A program made the translations under genes and the position numbers. Below, piece after piece: positions 55,652-64,000 of a stretch of DNA of 64,000 nt (the stretch's first letter is position 1; each line of letters opens with the position of its first letter). Where the stretch lies: contig NC_020506.1 of the NCBI RefSeq assembly GCF_000344785.1, forward strand, positions 1,984,001 through 2,048,000, in the 5' to 3' direction. The notes beneath the pieces were generated by a model. It did not search any database. It was not told the origin of the DNA and saw only the letters and a list, made by a program, of their open reading frames with translations. The stretch is from Corynebacterium callunae DSM 20147. GTDB lineage: Bacteria > Actinomycetota > Actinomycetes > Mycobacteriales > Mycobacteriaceae.

Positions 55652-58420
55652 ATGGCCGATCAAGCAAAACTTGGTGGCAAGCCCTCGGATGACACCAACT
55701 TCGCGATGATCCGCGATGGCGTTGCATCTTATTTGAACGACTCTGATCCGGAGGAGACCAACGAGTGGATGGATTCCCTCGATGGACTGCTCCAGGAGTC
55801 TTCCCCAGAACGCGCTCGCTACCTAATGTTGCGTCTGCTTGAACGTGCATCTGCAAAGCGTGTATCTCTTCCCCCAATGACGTCGACTGACTACGTCAAT
55901 ACCATTCCTACCTCCATGGAGCCTGACTTCCCTGGTGATGAGGAAATGGAGAAGCGCTACCGTCGCTGGATCCGCTGGAATGCGGCCATCATGGTTCACC
56001 GCGCCCAGCGCCCAGGCATCGGAGTAGGCGGACACATCTCCACCTACGCCGGCGCTGCCCCACTTTATGAAGTTGGCTTCAACCACTTCTTCCGCGGCAA
56101 GGATCATCCAGGCGGCGGTGACCAGATCTTCTTCCAGGGTCACGCTTCCCCAGGTATGTACGCCCGCGCTTTCATGGAAGGTCGCCTCAGCGAGGATGAC
56201 CTAGACGGCTTCCGTCAGGAAGTTTCCCGTGAGCAGGGTGGCATCCCTTCCTACCCTCACCCACATGGCATGAAAGACTTCTGGGAGTTCCCAACCGTGT
56301 CCATGGGTCTTGGCCCAATGGATGCTATCTACCAGGCACGCTTTAACCGTTACCTCGAAAACCGTGGCATCAAGGACACTTCAGAGCAGCATGTCTGGGC
56401 ATTCCTTGGCGACGGCGAAATGGACGAGCCAGAGTCCCGTGGCCTCATTCAGCAGGCCGCACTAAACAACCTGGACAACCTGACGTTCGTGGTGAACTGT
56501 AACCTGCAGCGTCTTGATGGCCCTGTGCGTGGTAACACCAAGATCATCCAAGAACTTGAGTCCTTCTTCCGCGGTGCCGGCTGGTCCGTCATCAAGGTTG
56601 TTTGGGGTCGCGAGTGGGATGAACTGCTGGAGAAGGATAAGGACGGTGCACTTGTTGAGATCATGAACAGCACCTCCGATGGTGACTACCAGACCTTCAA
56701 GGCAAACGACGGAGCATACGTCCGCGAGCACTTCTTCGGTCGCGATCCTCGCACCGCAAAGCTCGTCGAGGACATGACCGATGATGAGATCTGGAAGCTG
56801 CCACGTGGTGGCCACGATTACCGCAAGGTTTATGCAGCTTATAAGCGCGCACTCGAGACCAAGGATCGCCCAACCGTCATCCTCGCGCACACCATCAAGG
56901 GCTATGGCTTGGGCCATAACTTCGAGGGCCGCAACGCCACCCACCAGATGAAGAAGCTGACCCTTGATGATCTGAAGCTCTTCCGCGACAAGCAGGGTAT
57001 ACCAATCTCAGATGAGGAATTGGAAAAGAACCCATACTTGCCTCCTTACTACCACCCAGGTGAGGACGCTCCAGAAATCAAGTATATGAAGGAACGTCGC
57101 GCTGCTTTGGGCGGTTACCTTCCTGAGCGTCGTGAAGACTACGAGCCAGTCGTGGTTCCGCCAATCGACAAGCTACGTTCTGTCCGCAAGGGCTCCGGTA
57201 AGCAGCAGGTTGCCACCACCATGGCTACCGTGCGTACCTTCAAGGAGCTTATGCGCGATAAGAACATCGCCGACCGTCTCGTACCAATCATCCCTGATGA
57301 GGCTCGTACCTTCGGTCTTGACTCCTGGTTCCCAACCCTGAAGATTTACAATCCTCATGGCCAGAACTACGTTCCTGTGGACCATGACCTCATGCTCTCC
57401 TACCGTGAGGCTCCAACCGGACAGATTCTGCACGAAGGTATCAATGAGGCTGGCTCCATGGCTTCCTTCATTGCAGCTGGTACTTCCTACGCCACCCATG
57501 GCAAGGCAATGATCCCGCTGTACATCTTCTACTCCATGTTTGGTTTCCAGCGCACTGGTGACTCCGTGTGGGCTGCAGCTGACCAAATGGCACGTGGCTT
57601 CTTGCTCGGCGCTACCGCAGGCCGCACCACCCTTACCGGTGAAGGCCTGCAGCACATGGACGGACACTCCCCTGTGTTGGCTTCCACCAACCCAGGTGTC
57701 GAGTCTTATGACCCCGCCTTCTCTTATGAGGTTGCACACCTCATTCACCGCGGCATTGATCGTATGTATGGTCCTGGCAAGGGTGAGAATGTAATCTACT
57801 ACCTCACCATCTACAACGAGCCAGTTCCACAGCCTGCAGAGCCCGAGAACCTCGACGTTGAGGGTCTTCACAAGGGCATTTACCTTTACTCCCGTGGCGA
57901 AGGTACCGGCCATGAGGCCAACATCTTGGCTTCCGGCGTTGGTATGCAGTGGGCTTTGAAGGCACAGGGCATCCTCGAGGAAGAGTACGGCGTTCGCGCT
58001 AATATCTACTCCGCAACCTCTTGGGTTAACCTTGCTCGCGACGGTGCACGTCGTAACAAGGCTGCGCTGCGCAACCCAGGCTCCGATGTTGGAGAGGCAT
58101 TCGTCACCACTCAGCTGAAGCAGACCTCTGGTCCTTATGTTGCAGTGTCTGACTTCTCCACTGATCTGCCTAACCAGATCCGTGAATGGGTTCCAGGCGA
58201 TTACACCGTCTTGGGTGCAGATGGCTTCGGTTTCTCCGATACCCGTCCTGCTGCCCGTCGTTTCTTCAACATCGACGCCGAGTCCATCGTCGTTGCTGTG
58301 TTGAACTCCTTGGCTCGCGAGGGCAAGATCGACGTCTCCGTAGCCGCACAGGCTGCTGAGAAGTTCCAGATCAGCGATCCAACCGCTGTTTCTGTCGATC
58401 CAGATGCTCCTGAGGAATAA
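55652..58420 (+). CDS. aceE: Pyruvate dehydrogenase E1 component (homodimeric)
   Basis: 922 aa, exactly the C. glutamicum length from the ATG of MADQAKLGG (AGGAGG 7 nt upstream; the GTG two codons earlier is too close). Thiamine diphosphate enzyme that decarboxylates pyruvate and acetylates the lipoyl arms of AceF. ThDP motif [12 protein letters not shown] with [19 protein letters not shown]; family text [21 protein letters not shown] and [22 protein letters not shown]. Its E2 partner and lipoylation enzymes lie 33-36 kb upstream in the same window. Confidence 0.97.
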   Translation: MADQAKLGGKPSDDTNFAMIRDGVASYLNDSDPEETNEWMDSLDGLLQESSPERARYLMLRLLERASAKRVSLPPMTSTDYVNTIPTSMEPDFPGDEEMEKRYRRWIRWNAAIMVHRAQRPGIGVGGHISTYAGAAPLYEVGFNHFFRGKDHPGGGDQIFFQGHASPGMYARAFMEGRLSEDDLDGFRQEVSREQGGIPSYPHPHGMKDFWEFPTVSMGLGPMDAIYQARFNRYLENRGIKDTSEQHVWAFLGDGEMDEPESRGLIQQAALNNLDNLTFVVNCNLQRLDGPVRGNTKIIQELESFFRGAGWSVIKVVWGREWDELLEKDKDGALVEIMNSTSDGDYQTFKANDGAYVREHFFGRDPRTAKLVEDMTDDEIWKLPRGGHDYRKVYAAYKRALETKDRPTVILAHTIKGYGLGHNFEGRNATHQMKKLTLDDLKLFRDKQGIPISDEELEKNPYLPPYYHPGEDAPEIKYMKERRAALGGYLPERREDYEPVVVPPIDKLRSVRKGSGKQQVATTMATVRTFKELMRDKNIADRLVPIIPDEARTFGLDSWFPTLKIYNPHGQNYVPVDHDLMLSYREAPTGQILHEGINEAGSMASFIAAGTSYATHGKAMIPLYIFYSMFGFQRTGDSVWAAADQMARGFLLGATAGRTTLTGEGLQHMDGHSPVLASTNPGVESYDPAFSYEVAHLIHRGIDRMYGPGKGENVIYYLTIYNEPVPQPAEPENLDVEGLHKGIYLYSRGEGTGHEANILASGVGMQWALKAQGILEEEYGVRANIYSATSWVNLARDGARRNKAALRNPGSDVGEAFVTTQLKQTSGPYVAVSDFSTDLPNQIREWVPGDYTVLGADGFGFSDTRPAARRFFNIDAESIVVAVLNSLAREGKIDVSVAAQAAEKFQISDPTAVSVDPDAPEE

Positions 58421-58433
58421 ATTCCTTAATTAG

Positions 58434-58482
58434 AAGAAGGGCATGATCTCGATTTCAAATCGAGATCATGCCCTTCTTTTTG
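58434..58482. terminator. Bidirectional terminator between aceE and the ABC transporter
   Basis: AGAAGGGCATGATCTCGATTT meets its perfect complement AAATCGAGATCATGCCCTTCT, then TTTT: a stem of about 21 bp with almost no loop, flanked by A's on the left and T's on the right. Confidence 0.93.
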
Positions 58483-58528
58483 ATGCAAGGCCACGGGTGG
58501 CTGCAGTTTTTCGTCGAAAAGCGGGGTT

Positions 58529-59320
58529 TTAACCCAAAAATGCCTTATCAGAAAGGGTCGCGCCCTTGATATTGGCGAACTCTTGGAGGAGGTCGCGCAC
58601 CGTGAGTTTGGACTTGGTGGCCTGATCAGCCTGGTAGACGATCTGACCTTCATGCATCATGATCAGGCGATTTCCCAGACGCAAGGCCTGTTCCATATTG
58701 TGCGTGACCATAAGAGTGGTGAGGCCACCATCGGCCACAATCTTCTGGGTCAAGGTAGTCACCAACTCTGCGCGCTGGGGGTCGAGAGCCGCCGTGTGCT
58801 CATCAAGCAGCATGATTTTAGGTTGCGTAAAACCGGCCATCAACAGCGACAAAGCCTGGCGCTGACCGCCAGAAAGCAAGCCGACCTTAGCACCCAGGCG
58901 ATCTTCTAGCCCCAGTTCAAGGCGTTCCAACTCGCTCTTAAAAAGCTGTCGACGCTTGGAGCTCAACGCCATTCCCAAACCACGGCCTTTGCCGCGAAGC
59001 AAAGCAATCGCAAGATTTTCCTCAATGGTGAGGTTGGGAGCGGTTCCGGCCAAAGGATCCTGGAAAACACGACCAACATAGCGGGCGCGCTTATGCTCAG
59101 CCATCCTGTTGACGTTGATGTTATCGATGCTGATATTTCCAGAATCAATTGTTAAACGGCCCGAAACAGTATTGAGCAAGGTGGATTTACCAGCGCCATT
59201 GGAACCAATGACGGTGACAAAATCTCCCTCAGCCATTTCCAAATTGAGGTTTTGCAAGGCGCGGCGTTCGTTAACCGTGCCTGGGAAGAAGGTCTTATTA
59301 ATATTTTCGATCTTCAACAT
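58529..59320 (-). CDS. ABC importer ATP-binding protein
   Basis: 263 aa. Walker A GSNGAGKS (about 37-44), signature LLSGGQRQAL, Walker B IMLLDEHTAALDP and a switch histidine in VTHN. It would power uptake through the adjacent permease. It starts 6 nt after the permease stop. A GTCGAAAAGC word (minus sense) lies 6 nt beyond its own stop. Confidence 0.92.
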   Translation of the reverse strand: MLKIENINKTFFPGTVNERRALQNLNLEMAEGDFVTVIGSNGAGKSTLLNTVSGRLTIDSGNISIDNINVNRMAEHKRARYVGRVFQDPLAGTAPNLTIEENLAIALLRGKGRGLGMALSSKRRQLFKSELERLELGLEDRLGAKVGLLSGGQRQALSLLMAGFTQPKIMLLDEHTAALDPQRAELVTTLTQKIVADGGLTTLMVTHNMEQALRLGNRLIMMHEGQIVYQADQATKSKLTVRDLLQEFANIKGATLSDKAFLG

Positions 59321-59326
59321 GGCTGC

Positions 59327-60214
59327 TTAACCCACCTTTCCGGAGGCCGTAGCTGCTGGCTTACGCTTGAACTTAGCTTTCCAGCGTGGCACGAGCATTG
59401 CAATAACCACCAAGATCGCGGAGATTGCCTTCATATCATTGGGGTCTAATCCCAAACGCAAAGCCGCGAAAATGATCAATCGATAAACAATTGCACCAAT
59501 AATGACGGCGAGAACTGCCAACCACACGCGCCTTTGTCCAAAGATCGCCTGGCCGAGAATGACCGAAGCCAAGCCGATAACAATAAGGCCAATGCCCATG
59601 GAGATATCGGCAAAGCCCTGATACTGCGCAATGAGCGCACCGGCAAGACCAACAAAACCATTAGACAGGGAAATGGTAAGAACTTTGGTGAAGTCCGTGG
59701 ACACTCCAAAGGACTGCACCATTGGGCCATTGTCACCGGTGGAACGCAATGCCAAACCGATATCAGTGTTGAGCAACCACACAACCAAGACACCCAGAAC
59801 AGCTACTGCAACCGCAATAATTGCAGGTCCAGCCCAGGTACCCAGCAAACCAGCATCACGCATTGGGCTAAAGAGGTTATCCGTGCGCAAAAGTGGCACA
59901 TTGGCACCACCCATAATGCGCAAGTTAATAGACCACAGCGCAATCATGGTGAGGATACCGGCGAGCAGTCCATCAATTTTGCCCTTGGTATGCAATAAAC
60001 CAGTGATCATGCCAGCGATAAAACCAGTAACAAATCCAGCGATGGTAGCCAGGATGGGATTCCAACCGGCCATCAATGCCATCGCAGCGGTGGCGGCACC
60101 GGTGGTGAGGCTGCCATCCACTGTCAGGTCGGGAAAGTTAAGCACCCGGAAAGTGAGGTAGACGCCAAGCGCTACCACACCATAAAGAAGACCAAATTCT
60201 AAAGCGCCAATCAT
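59327..60214 (-). CDS. ABC importer permease (BPD_transp_2 family)
   Basis: 295 aa with 8-9 hydrophobic helices; family text RVLNFPDLTVDGSLTTGAA near the N-terminus and ALRSTGDNGPMVQSFG in the middle. This permease type pairs with PF04392-like binding proteins. Its ATG overlaps the stop of the binding-protein gene by 4 nt. Acts in the cytoplasmic membrane. Confidence 0.9.
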   Translation of the reverse strand: MIGALEFGLLYGVVALGVYLTFRVLNFPDLTVDGSLTTGAATAAMALMAGWNPILATIAGFVTGFIAGMITGLLHTKGKIDGLLAGILTMIALWSINLRIMGGANVPLLRTDNLFSPMRDAGLLGTWAGPAIIAVAVAVLGVLVVWLLNTDIGLALRSTGDNGPMVQSFGVSTDFTKVLTISLSNGFVGLAGALIAQYQGFADISMGIGLIVIGLASVILGQAIFGQRRVWLAVLAVIIGAIVYRLIIFAALRLGLDPNDMKAISAILVVIAMLVPRWKAKFKRKPAATASGKVG

Positions 60215-61203
60215 ACGCGGTCGGCCTTGTCCAGGATCTCCTGAGGAATGGTGACACCCTGGCGGGAAGCTGCGTCTTCATTGATAACGTAGGTGAACTC
60301 AGTTGCAGTCTCAACTGGCATGGTGGCAGGATCGGCGCCTTCCTGAAGGATACGCAGTGCCATCTCGCCAGTCTGGCGGCCAAGCTCGGTGTAATCAATA
60401 CCCAAGGTAGCTACAGCGCCACCCTCAACGGTGCCGGACTCAGCAGCGATAACTGGGATCGTCTTCTGCTCAGCTACCTGTACCAGGGAGGAGATGCCGG
60501 AAACAACCATGTTGTCAGTTGGAACGTAGATAGCATCAACATCGCCAAGTGCTTCCACTGCCTGCTGGATCTCGCTGACAGAGGTGACAGTCTGGGTCTT
60601 GACATCAATGTTCATGGACTTAGCAACCTCAGTTACCTCGTCTACCTGAACCTGGGAGTTAACTTCGCCGGAGGCGTAGACAATTCCGATATTGGAAGCA
60701 TCTGGAACCAGTTGCTTAAGCAGATCTAGCTGCTCATCAATTGGAGCCATATCGGAGGTGCCAGTGACGTTGCCGCCAGGTGCTTCATTGGAATCAACCA
60801 ACTCTGCAGAAACAGCATCAGTAACTGCGGTGAAAAGAACCGGGGTATCGGTGATGTTCTGAGCAGTTGCCTGCGCTGCTGGGGTGGCAACAGCCAAAAC
60901 AAGATCAAGATCATCAGAGGCGAACTGCTGCGCAATGGTCAAAGCAGTACCCTGCTCACCATTGGCGTTTTGCTCCTCGAAGGTAACGTCGACGCCAGCA
61001 TCTGCAAATGCCTCTTTGAAGCCTGCGGTAGCAGCGTCAAGTGCTGGGTGCTGCACCAATTGGTTAATGCCGATGGTGTAAGACTCCCCACCAGCAGAAT
61101 CGGCGGTGGCTGAGTCCTCACTGGAATCGCTGGAGCACGATGCCAGGGTCAGTGCACCGACAGTGACAATGCCGGCAAGGATCTTCGAACGAGAAGAAAA
61201 CAT
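60211..61203 (-). CDS. ABC importer substrate-binding lipoprotein (TrpX-like)
   Basis: 330 aa. Lipobox LASC (Cys23) followed by a Ser/Asp-rich linker, then a two-lobed binding domain (IGINQLVQHPALDAATAGFKEAF ... IPVIAAESGTVEGGAVATLGIDY) of the ABC_sub_bind (PF04392) group. Relatives in Gram-positive bacteria bind tryptophan or tyrosine; here the substrate is only a guess. First gene of the operon, with AAGGAG before its ATG. An 8-bp inverted repeat lies about 145 nt upstream. Confidence 0.9.
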   Translation of the reverse strand: MFSSRSKILAGIVTVGALTLASCSSDSSEDSATADSAGGESYTIGINQLVQHPALDAATAGFKEAFADAGVDVTFEEQNANGEQGTALTIAQQFASDDLDLVLAVATPAAQATAQNITDTPVLFTAVTDAVSAELVDSNEAPGGNVTGTSDMAPIDEQLDLLKQLVPDASNIGIVYASGEVNSQVQVDEVTEVAKSMNIDVKTQTVTSVSEIQQAVEALGDVDAIYVPTDNMVVSGISSLVQVAEQKTIPVIAAESGTVEGGAVATLGIDYTELGRQTGEMALRILQEGADPATMPVETATEFTYVINEDAASRQGVTIPQEILDKADRV

Positions 61204-61347
61204 GGCATATCTCCTTATTTAAAAAAATGTGGGGCACAAAGTGTCGACTAAAGTCCCTTCGTGGAGCACCTTGTGAGGTGTCTCATATTTGAAGATACTT
61301 GTTCCTATATTCATATGTGCAATCTTTATTGCGGAGCGGGTACACCT

Positions 61348-61367
61348 TTCAATACCCCTATTGAAAT
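61348..61367. promoter_or_regulatory. Perfect inverted repeat upstream of the ABC importer
   Basis: TTTCAATA-CCCC-TATTGAAA: 8-bp arms, 4-nt centre, no T run, in the 270-base divergent space between the importer and the DUF1707 gene. A repressor operator is plausible; the regulator is unknown. Confidence 0.45.
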
Positions 61368-61472
61368 TCACCTGTCCTAAAATCTGCTATATCCTGCTGA
61401 ATTGGTCCTACCTGGAGCTCCTTATAAAGTCTCCAACATCTCCCCTTTGATGTCGCTAGAGTGGGATTTATC

Positions 61473-62234
61473 ATGAATGCCTTCCCACAAAAGCCCAGTG
61501 ATTCAGACCGTGAGTTTCTCCAAGCAGAACTCACACGTTTAGTAGGTCAAGGACGCTTGGATCTAGACACTTACCAAGACATTGTGGATGTAGTCTGGTC
61601 AACCGACGACAATGCCGAGCTTATGCGGATCCGCGCGCGATTCTTTGGCGCTGGCCCCGGAGGTATTCCCGGCTCCGCTCCCGGCGCGACCCCCAATGCG
61701 CCTTATGGTCCACAAGCCACACATTTTTCCGCCCAACCGCCCATTCCGTCGGCACAACCGCCTGCAACTCCCCCGGCACAGGCACCACAAAGCCACTTTC
61801 AAACAGGGGCTGGCATTCCCATGGGTGGACACTTGCCCCAATCATTCAACTCGGGACAGCAAGATATTCCAGAACAATCCAATATGGGATCCATTAAAAA
61901 GTCTGGTGAGTGGCTAGTACCTGCTTATTCTTCCTATAAACTTAATGGCGCAGATTTACATCTTGATCTGCGCAAAGCTACCGCTGCGGCATCAGTTATT
62001 ACTTTTAATGTGACCATGAATATGTCCAGCATGGTGTTAATCGTTCCACCGGGTGTATACGTGGATGTACAGATGGCATCCAAAAACTGGTCTGAGTTTA
62101 AGGTTGATACTTCTGCCCCACTTCCCGGTGCGCCGCGGGTTATTCTCAGCGGAGTCTCTCGTGCCTCCACTTTGAAGGTAATCACCAAACACCCAAATGA
62201 GCCCCACGGCTTTTGGGAGCAGGTTTTTGGCTAG
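61473..62234 (+). CDS. DUF1707 and LiaF-like domain protein
   Basis: 253 aa. N-terminal DUF1707 (residues 5-55: SDSDREFLQAELTRLVGQGRLDLDTYQD), then a Pro/Ala/Gln-rich linker (60-140) and a C-terminal beta-rich part (150-253) like the cell-wall-active antibiotic response proteins (MNMSSMVLIVPPGVYVDVQ). No membrane segment. C-terminal LiaF-like domains often act in envelope stress signalling; role here unknown. ATG chosen over a GTG four codons upstream. Its stop overlaps the converging hydrolase gene by 4 nt. Confidence 0.8.
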   Translation: MNAFPQKPSDSDREFLQAELTRLVGQGRLDLDTYQDIVDVVWSTDDNAELMRIRARFFGAGPGGIPGSAPGATPNAPYGPQATHFSAQPPIPSAQPPATPPAQAPQSHFQTGAGIPMGGHLPQSFNSGQQDIPEQSNMGSIKKSGEWLVPAYSSYKLNGADLHLDLRKATAAASVITFNVTMNMSSMVLIVPPGVYVDVQMASKNWSEFKVDTSAPLPGAPRVILSGVSRASTLKVITKHPNEPHGFWEQVFG

Positions 62235-63262
62235 AGCTGGGTCGAGGTGATGCCTTGTTTTTCCAGCAGCGCCGCCAAGGCATTGTTCAAAATGGCTGGC
62301 GCTTCCAAAGGCAACATATGTCCAGCTCCAGCTGCCACCTGAAGTTTCGCCTCGGGCCACAGTTCACAAATTCGGTTGGCCTGGCTAATTGGGGTGACAT
62401 CATCTTTTTCACCGGCCAGCACATAACCTTCCAAACCTTTTAGTGCAGGTGCGGCATCTAGCTCATCATGTTCTTGGAGATCATCAAAAAATCCCACAAA
62501 GGTATCAAGTGGGGTTTCATGAATCATGGCGGCATGAAAATTAATTACATCCGAGCTGGTATCCCTTTGAAAAACTGCGGTAGCTAAAGCTGGTGCCAAG
62601 AATTTGGTGGCATATTCGCGAAATTTTTGAGCGTCTTCCGGAGCTGCCTCAGCAGCGTTTTTCACATTATCGGCGATCGGTGAAGCCAATACCTGAGGCA
62701 ACCCCTGCGCGGATAGAGATTCAATAGAAGTTGCTACTAAAACCAACCCCACAATTCTTTCTCGCAAAGCAGCAGGTGCTCTCTTAATAAGATTGAGCGC
62801 TGTTAAACCTCCCAGGGAGTGCCCGACTAAAATTAACGGGCCATTGGTGGCGTGAGCGTTGATGGCAGCTACGACATCATCAGCAGTCCCAGTTACCGTG
62901 CACCGCTCAGGCGCCACGGGGCCGGTGGCTCCGTGGCCGCGCGCGTCGATAAGCACGCTTTTAATCTGTGGAAAATAAGTTTCCAAGAAGTCAACCTGCA
63001 TATAATAGACCTCGGCGGCAAGCGTAAAGCCGTGGATAAACACCACTGTAGCTTCAGGTTTATCCACTGACCTCGGCCCGACCACATAGGTGTGGATATC
63101 GATTCCACCCGATTTCACGGTGTTGTGGAGGTCCACATGTGAAAGCCCTGGGGTACGGCTTTGGCTATAGCGTTCACCTGTTTTAAGGAACTTTTTGGTC
63201 CTTCTTTTTTTGCTCAGACCGAGGTTTAATCCACGTACCTGCTTCTTTTTCTGCCAAGCCAT
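62231..63262 (-). CDS. Alpha/beta hydrolase
   Basis: 343 aa with a basic N-terminus (many Lys/Arg in residues 1-35). Catalytic triad visible: Ser in GHSLGG (about residue 147), Asp in GEKDDVTP and His in GAGHMLPLEAP; the oxyanion region is VVFIHGFT. No clear signal peptide. A lipase/esterase or peroxidase-like fold, substrate unknown. C. glutamicum and M. tuberculosis have several such paralogues, so I do not assign a name. Confidence 0.85.
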   Translation of the reverse strand: MAWQKKKQVRGLNLGLSKKRRTKKFLKTGERYSQSRTPGLSHVDLHNTVKSGGIDIHTYVVGPRSVDKPEATVVFIHGFTLAAEVYYMQVDFLETYFPQIKSVLIDARGHGATGPVAPERCTVTGTADDVVAAINAHATNGPLILVGHSLGGLTALNLIKRAPAALRERIVGLVLVATSIESLSAQGLPQVLASPIADNVKNAAEAAPEDAQKFREYATKFLAPALATAVFQRDTSSDVINFHAAMIHETPLDTFVGFFDDLQEHDELDAAPALKGLEGYVLAGEKDDVTPISQANRICELWPEAKLQVAAGAGHMLPLEAPAILNNALAALLEKQGITSTQL

Positions 63263-63319
63263 GCCCCACAGCCTACAAGTGCGAACAGGGCTGTCTGCGC
63301 AATGGGGTAATTTGGGGGA

Positions 63320-63694
63320 ATGAACTCTTTTGAAGGCAAATTAGACTCCTTTAGCTCCGCCAACTCCGCCAACTCCGCGAGCTCCATTTCAGGCACCGGC
63401 ATTTCAGGCACTGGCGAGGCCAAGCATGCCAAGGCGGCTACGGAAGCTGGCGCCGATGGTGCTGTTTTTAAGGATTTGGCTCAAATTGTGCAGGAAATCG
63501 GCGGAATTTCTGCAGAAAATGTCTCGCCAGAATCCCGCTTTAGCGAAGACCTTGCCATTAGCTCCCTTAATTTAATTGAGCTTATTGTCAACGTTGAAGA
63601 TAATTTTGGCGTGCGCATTGAGGATTCCGACGCCCAACACTTTAAGACTGTGCAAGATGTCACCGATTTCATTCAGGCGCATAGGGCTTCATAA
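63320..63694 (+). CDS. acpP: Acyl carrier protein with repetitive N-terminal extension
   Basis: 124 aa. The last 80 residues are a phosphopantetheine acceptor domain: the carrier serine is in LAISSLNLIEL, where the usual DSL is SSL, followed by VEDNFGVRIEDSD. The first 45 residues are Ser/Ala/Asn/Gly-rich repeats (SANSANSASS, ISGTGISGTGE) not seen in ordinary ACPs of about 80 aa. Divergent from the hydrolase gene. In corynebacteria an ACP at this place is associated with fatty acid synthesis; the partner enzymes are not in the window. Confidence 0.85.
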   Translation: MNSFEGKLDSFSSANSANSASSISGTGISGTGEAKHAKAATEAGADGAVFKDLAQIVQEIGGISAENVSPESRFSEDLAISSLNLIELIVNVEDNFGVRIEDSDAQHFKTVQDVTDFIQAHRAS

Positions 63695-63696
63695 AG

Positions 63697-63753
63697 TCCG
63701 CCCCAGAGGTCGCCTCAGAGTCCGCCTCAGAGTCCGCCTCAGAGTCCGCCCGG
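63697..63753 (+). repeat. 12-bp tandem repeat downstream of the ACP gene
   Basis: TCCGCCTCAGAG in four successive units (63697, 63709, 63721, 63733), the first two with one changed base each, and a partial fifth. Non-coding on the plus strand. Confidence 0.85.
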
Positions 63754-63819
63754 ACATCTGAAAAACCAAAGAGCCAAAGCACCAGACATAGGACCCCAAA
63801 ATAGAGCACAATAGAGTCC

Positions 63820-64000
63820 ATGACTGTGAATATCTCTTATTTGACCGATATGGACGGCGTCCTCATTAAAGAGGGCGAAATGATCCCTGGCGCAGACCGC
63901 TTTTTGCAGGCACTAACAAATAACAACATCGAGTTTATGGTGCTTACCAATAACTCGATTTTCACCCCTCGTGACCTCTCGGCGCGACTGCGCACCTCTG
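63820..64000 (+). CDS. NagD-like HAD hydrolase (5' part, cut by window edge)
   Basis: The first 60 codons are visible: MTVNISYLTDMDGVLIKEGE...PGADRFLQAL...FMVLTNNSIFTPRDLSARL. HAD motif I is DMDGV (nucleophile Asp) and motif II is LTNN, the text of the NagD/p-nitrophenylphosphatase group (type IIA). Cytosolic sugar- or nucleotide-phosphate phosphatase by family. The ATG is 125 nt downstream of the ACP gene. Confidence 0.85.
   Translation, partial: MTVNISYLTDMDGVLIKEGEMIPGADRFLQALTNNNIEFMVLTNNSIFTPRDLSARLRTS

Noticed and set aside
57173-57913. 246-codon open frame antisense to aceE
   Set aside because: Shadow of a strongly biased coding sequence; no start signal or known domain.

Overview
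The window is chromosomal DNA from a Corynebacterium close to C. glutamicum. Many proteins can be recognised as near-identical relatives of C. glutamicum proteins, several with exactly the same length as I remember them (CtaC 359 aa, QcrA 408, LipB 251, LipA 348, IlvE 367, ThrC 481, GlnE 1045, AceE 922). The gene order follows both the C. glutamicum cg2400-cg2474 region and the Mycobacterium tuberculosis Rv2188c-Rv2241 block. GC content looks moderate, which argues against high-GC relatives such as C. efficiens. I cannot fix the species. No phage, insertion sequence, CRISPR array or resistance cluster is visible; this is core genome, and its novelty lies in small elements rather than in an accessory island.

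Layout. 1-3.2 kb: cell envelope genes on the minus strand: mannosyltransferase PimB', RipC-type NlpC/P60 hydrolase, and a second secreted NlpC/P60 protein behind a c-di-AMP (ydaO-type) riboswitch. 3.9-10.5 kb: the respiratory supercomplex genes ctaE-qcrCAB and ctaCF. 11-19.8 kb: ltsA, an IscA/HesB-like protein, a DUF3043 membrane protein, an isolated cobT, a short-chain dehydrogenase, ilvE, the leucyl aminopeptidase gene and a small hypothetical gene. 20-27.3 kb: aceF (E2) with lipB and lipA, a DUF4191 membrane protein, the succinate exporter sucE1 and an RDD protein. 27.7-42 kb: glnA, glnE and glnA2, interspersed with a secreted protein gene broken by an in-frame TAG, an SGNH lipoprotein, a NUDIX hydrolase, thrC, an MFS transporter and hmuO. 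42-54.2 kb: a DUF2786 protein, a CYTH-CHAD protein, a divergent galactokinase homologue, an RNB ribonuclease abutting rnpB (RNase P RNA), an RNase H/phosphatase fusion with zinc-ribbon and NIF3 proteins, a HAD/low-molecular-weight tyrosine phosphatase pair, and SURF1. 54.3-64 kb: tRNA-Val, a DUF3052 protein, aceE, a three-gene ABC importer, a DUF1707 protein, an alpha/beta hydrolase, an acyl carrier protein and the start of a NagD-like HAD gene.

How they work together. Three functions recur. (1) bc1-aa3 respiration: qcrCAB, ctaE, ctaCF and the assembly factor SURF1. (2) Pyruvate dehydrogenase: aceE, aceF and the lipoylation enzymes LipB and LipA. (3) Nitrogen assimilation: GlnA with its adenylylation tyrosine at residue 405, GlnE that modifies it, and GlnA2, with an AmtR-like operator at glnA. 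DtxR-like, RamB-like and GlxR-like sites lie upstream of hmuO, aceE and the oxidase genes.

Main unusual signals: the 10-mer GTCGAAAAGC occurs 14 times on the two strands (about 0.1 expected), several copies placed 3-6 nt behind stop codons; an exact 375-bp tandem duplication in aceF; a nonsense-interrupted surface-protein gene; and a galactokinase homologue with altered catalytic motifs.
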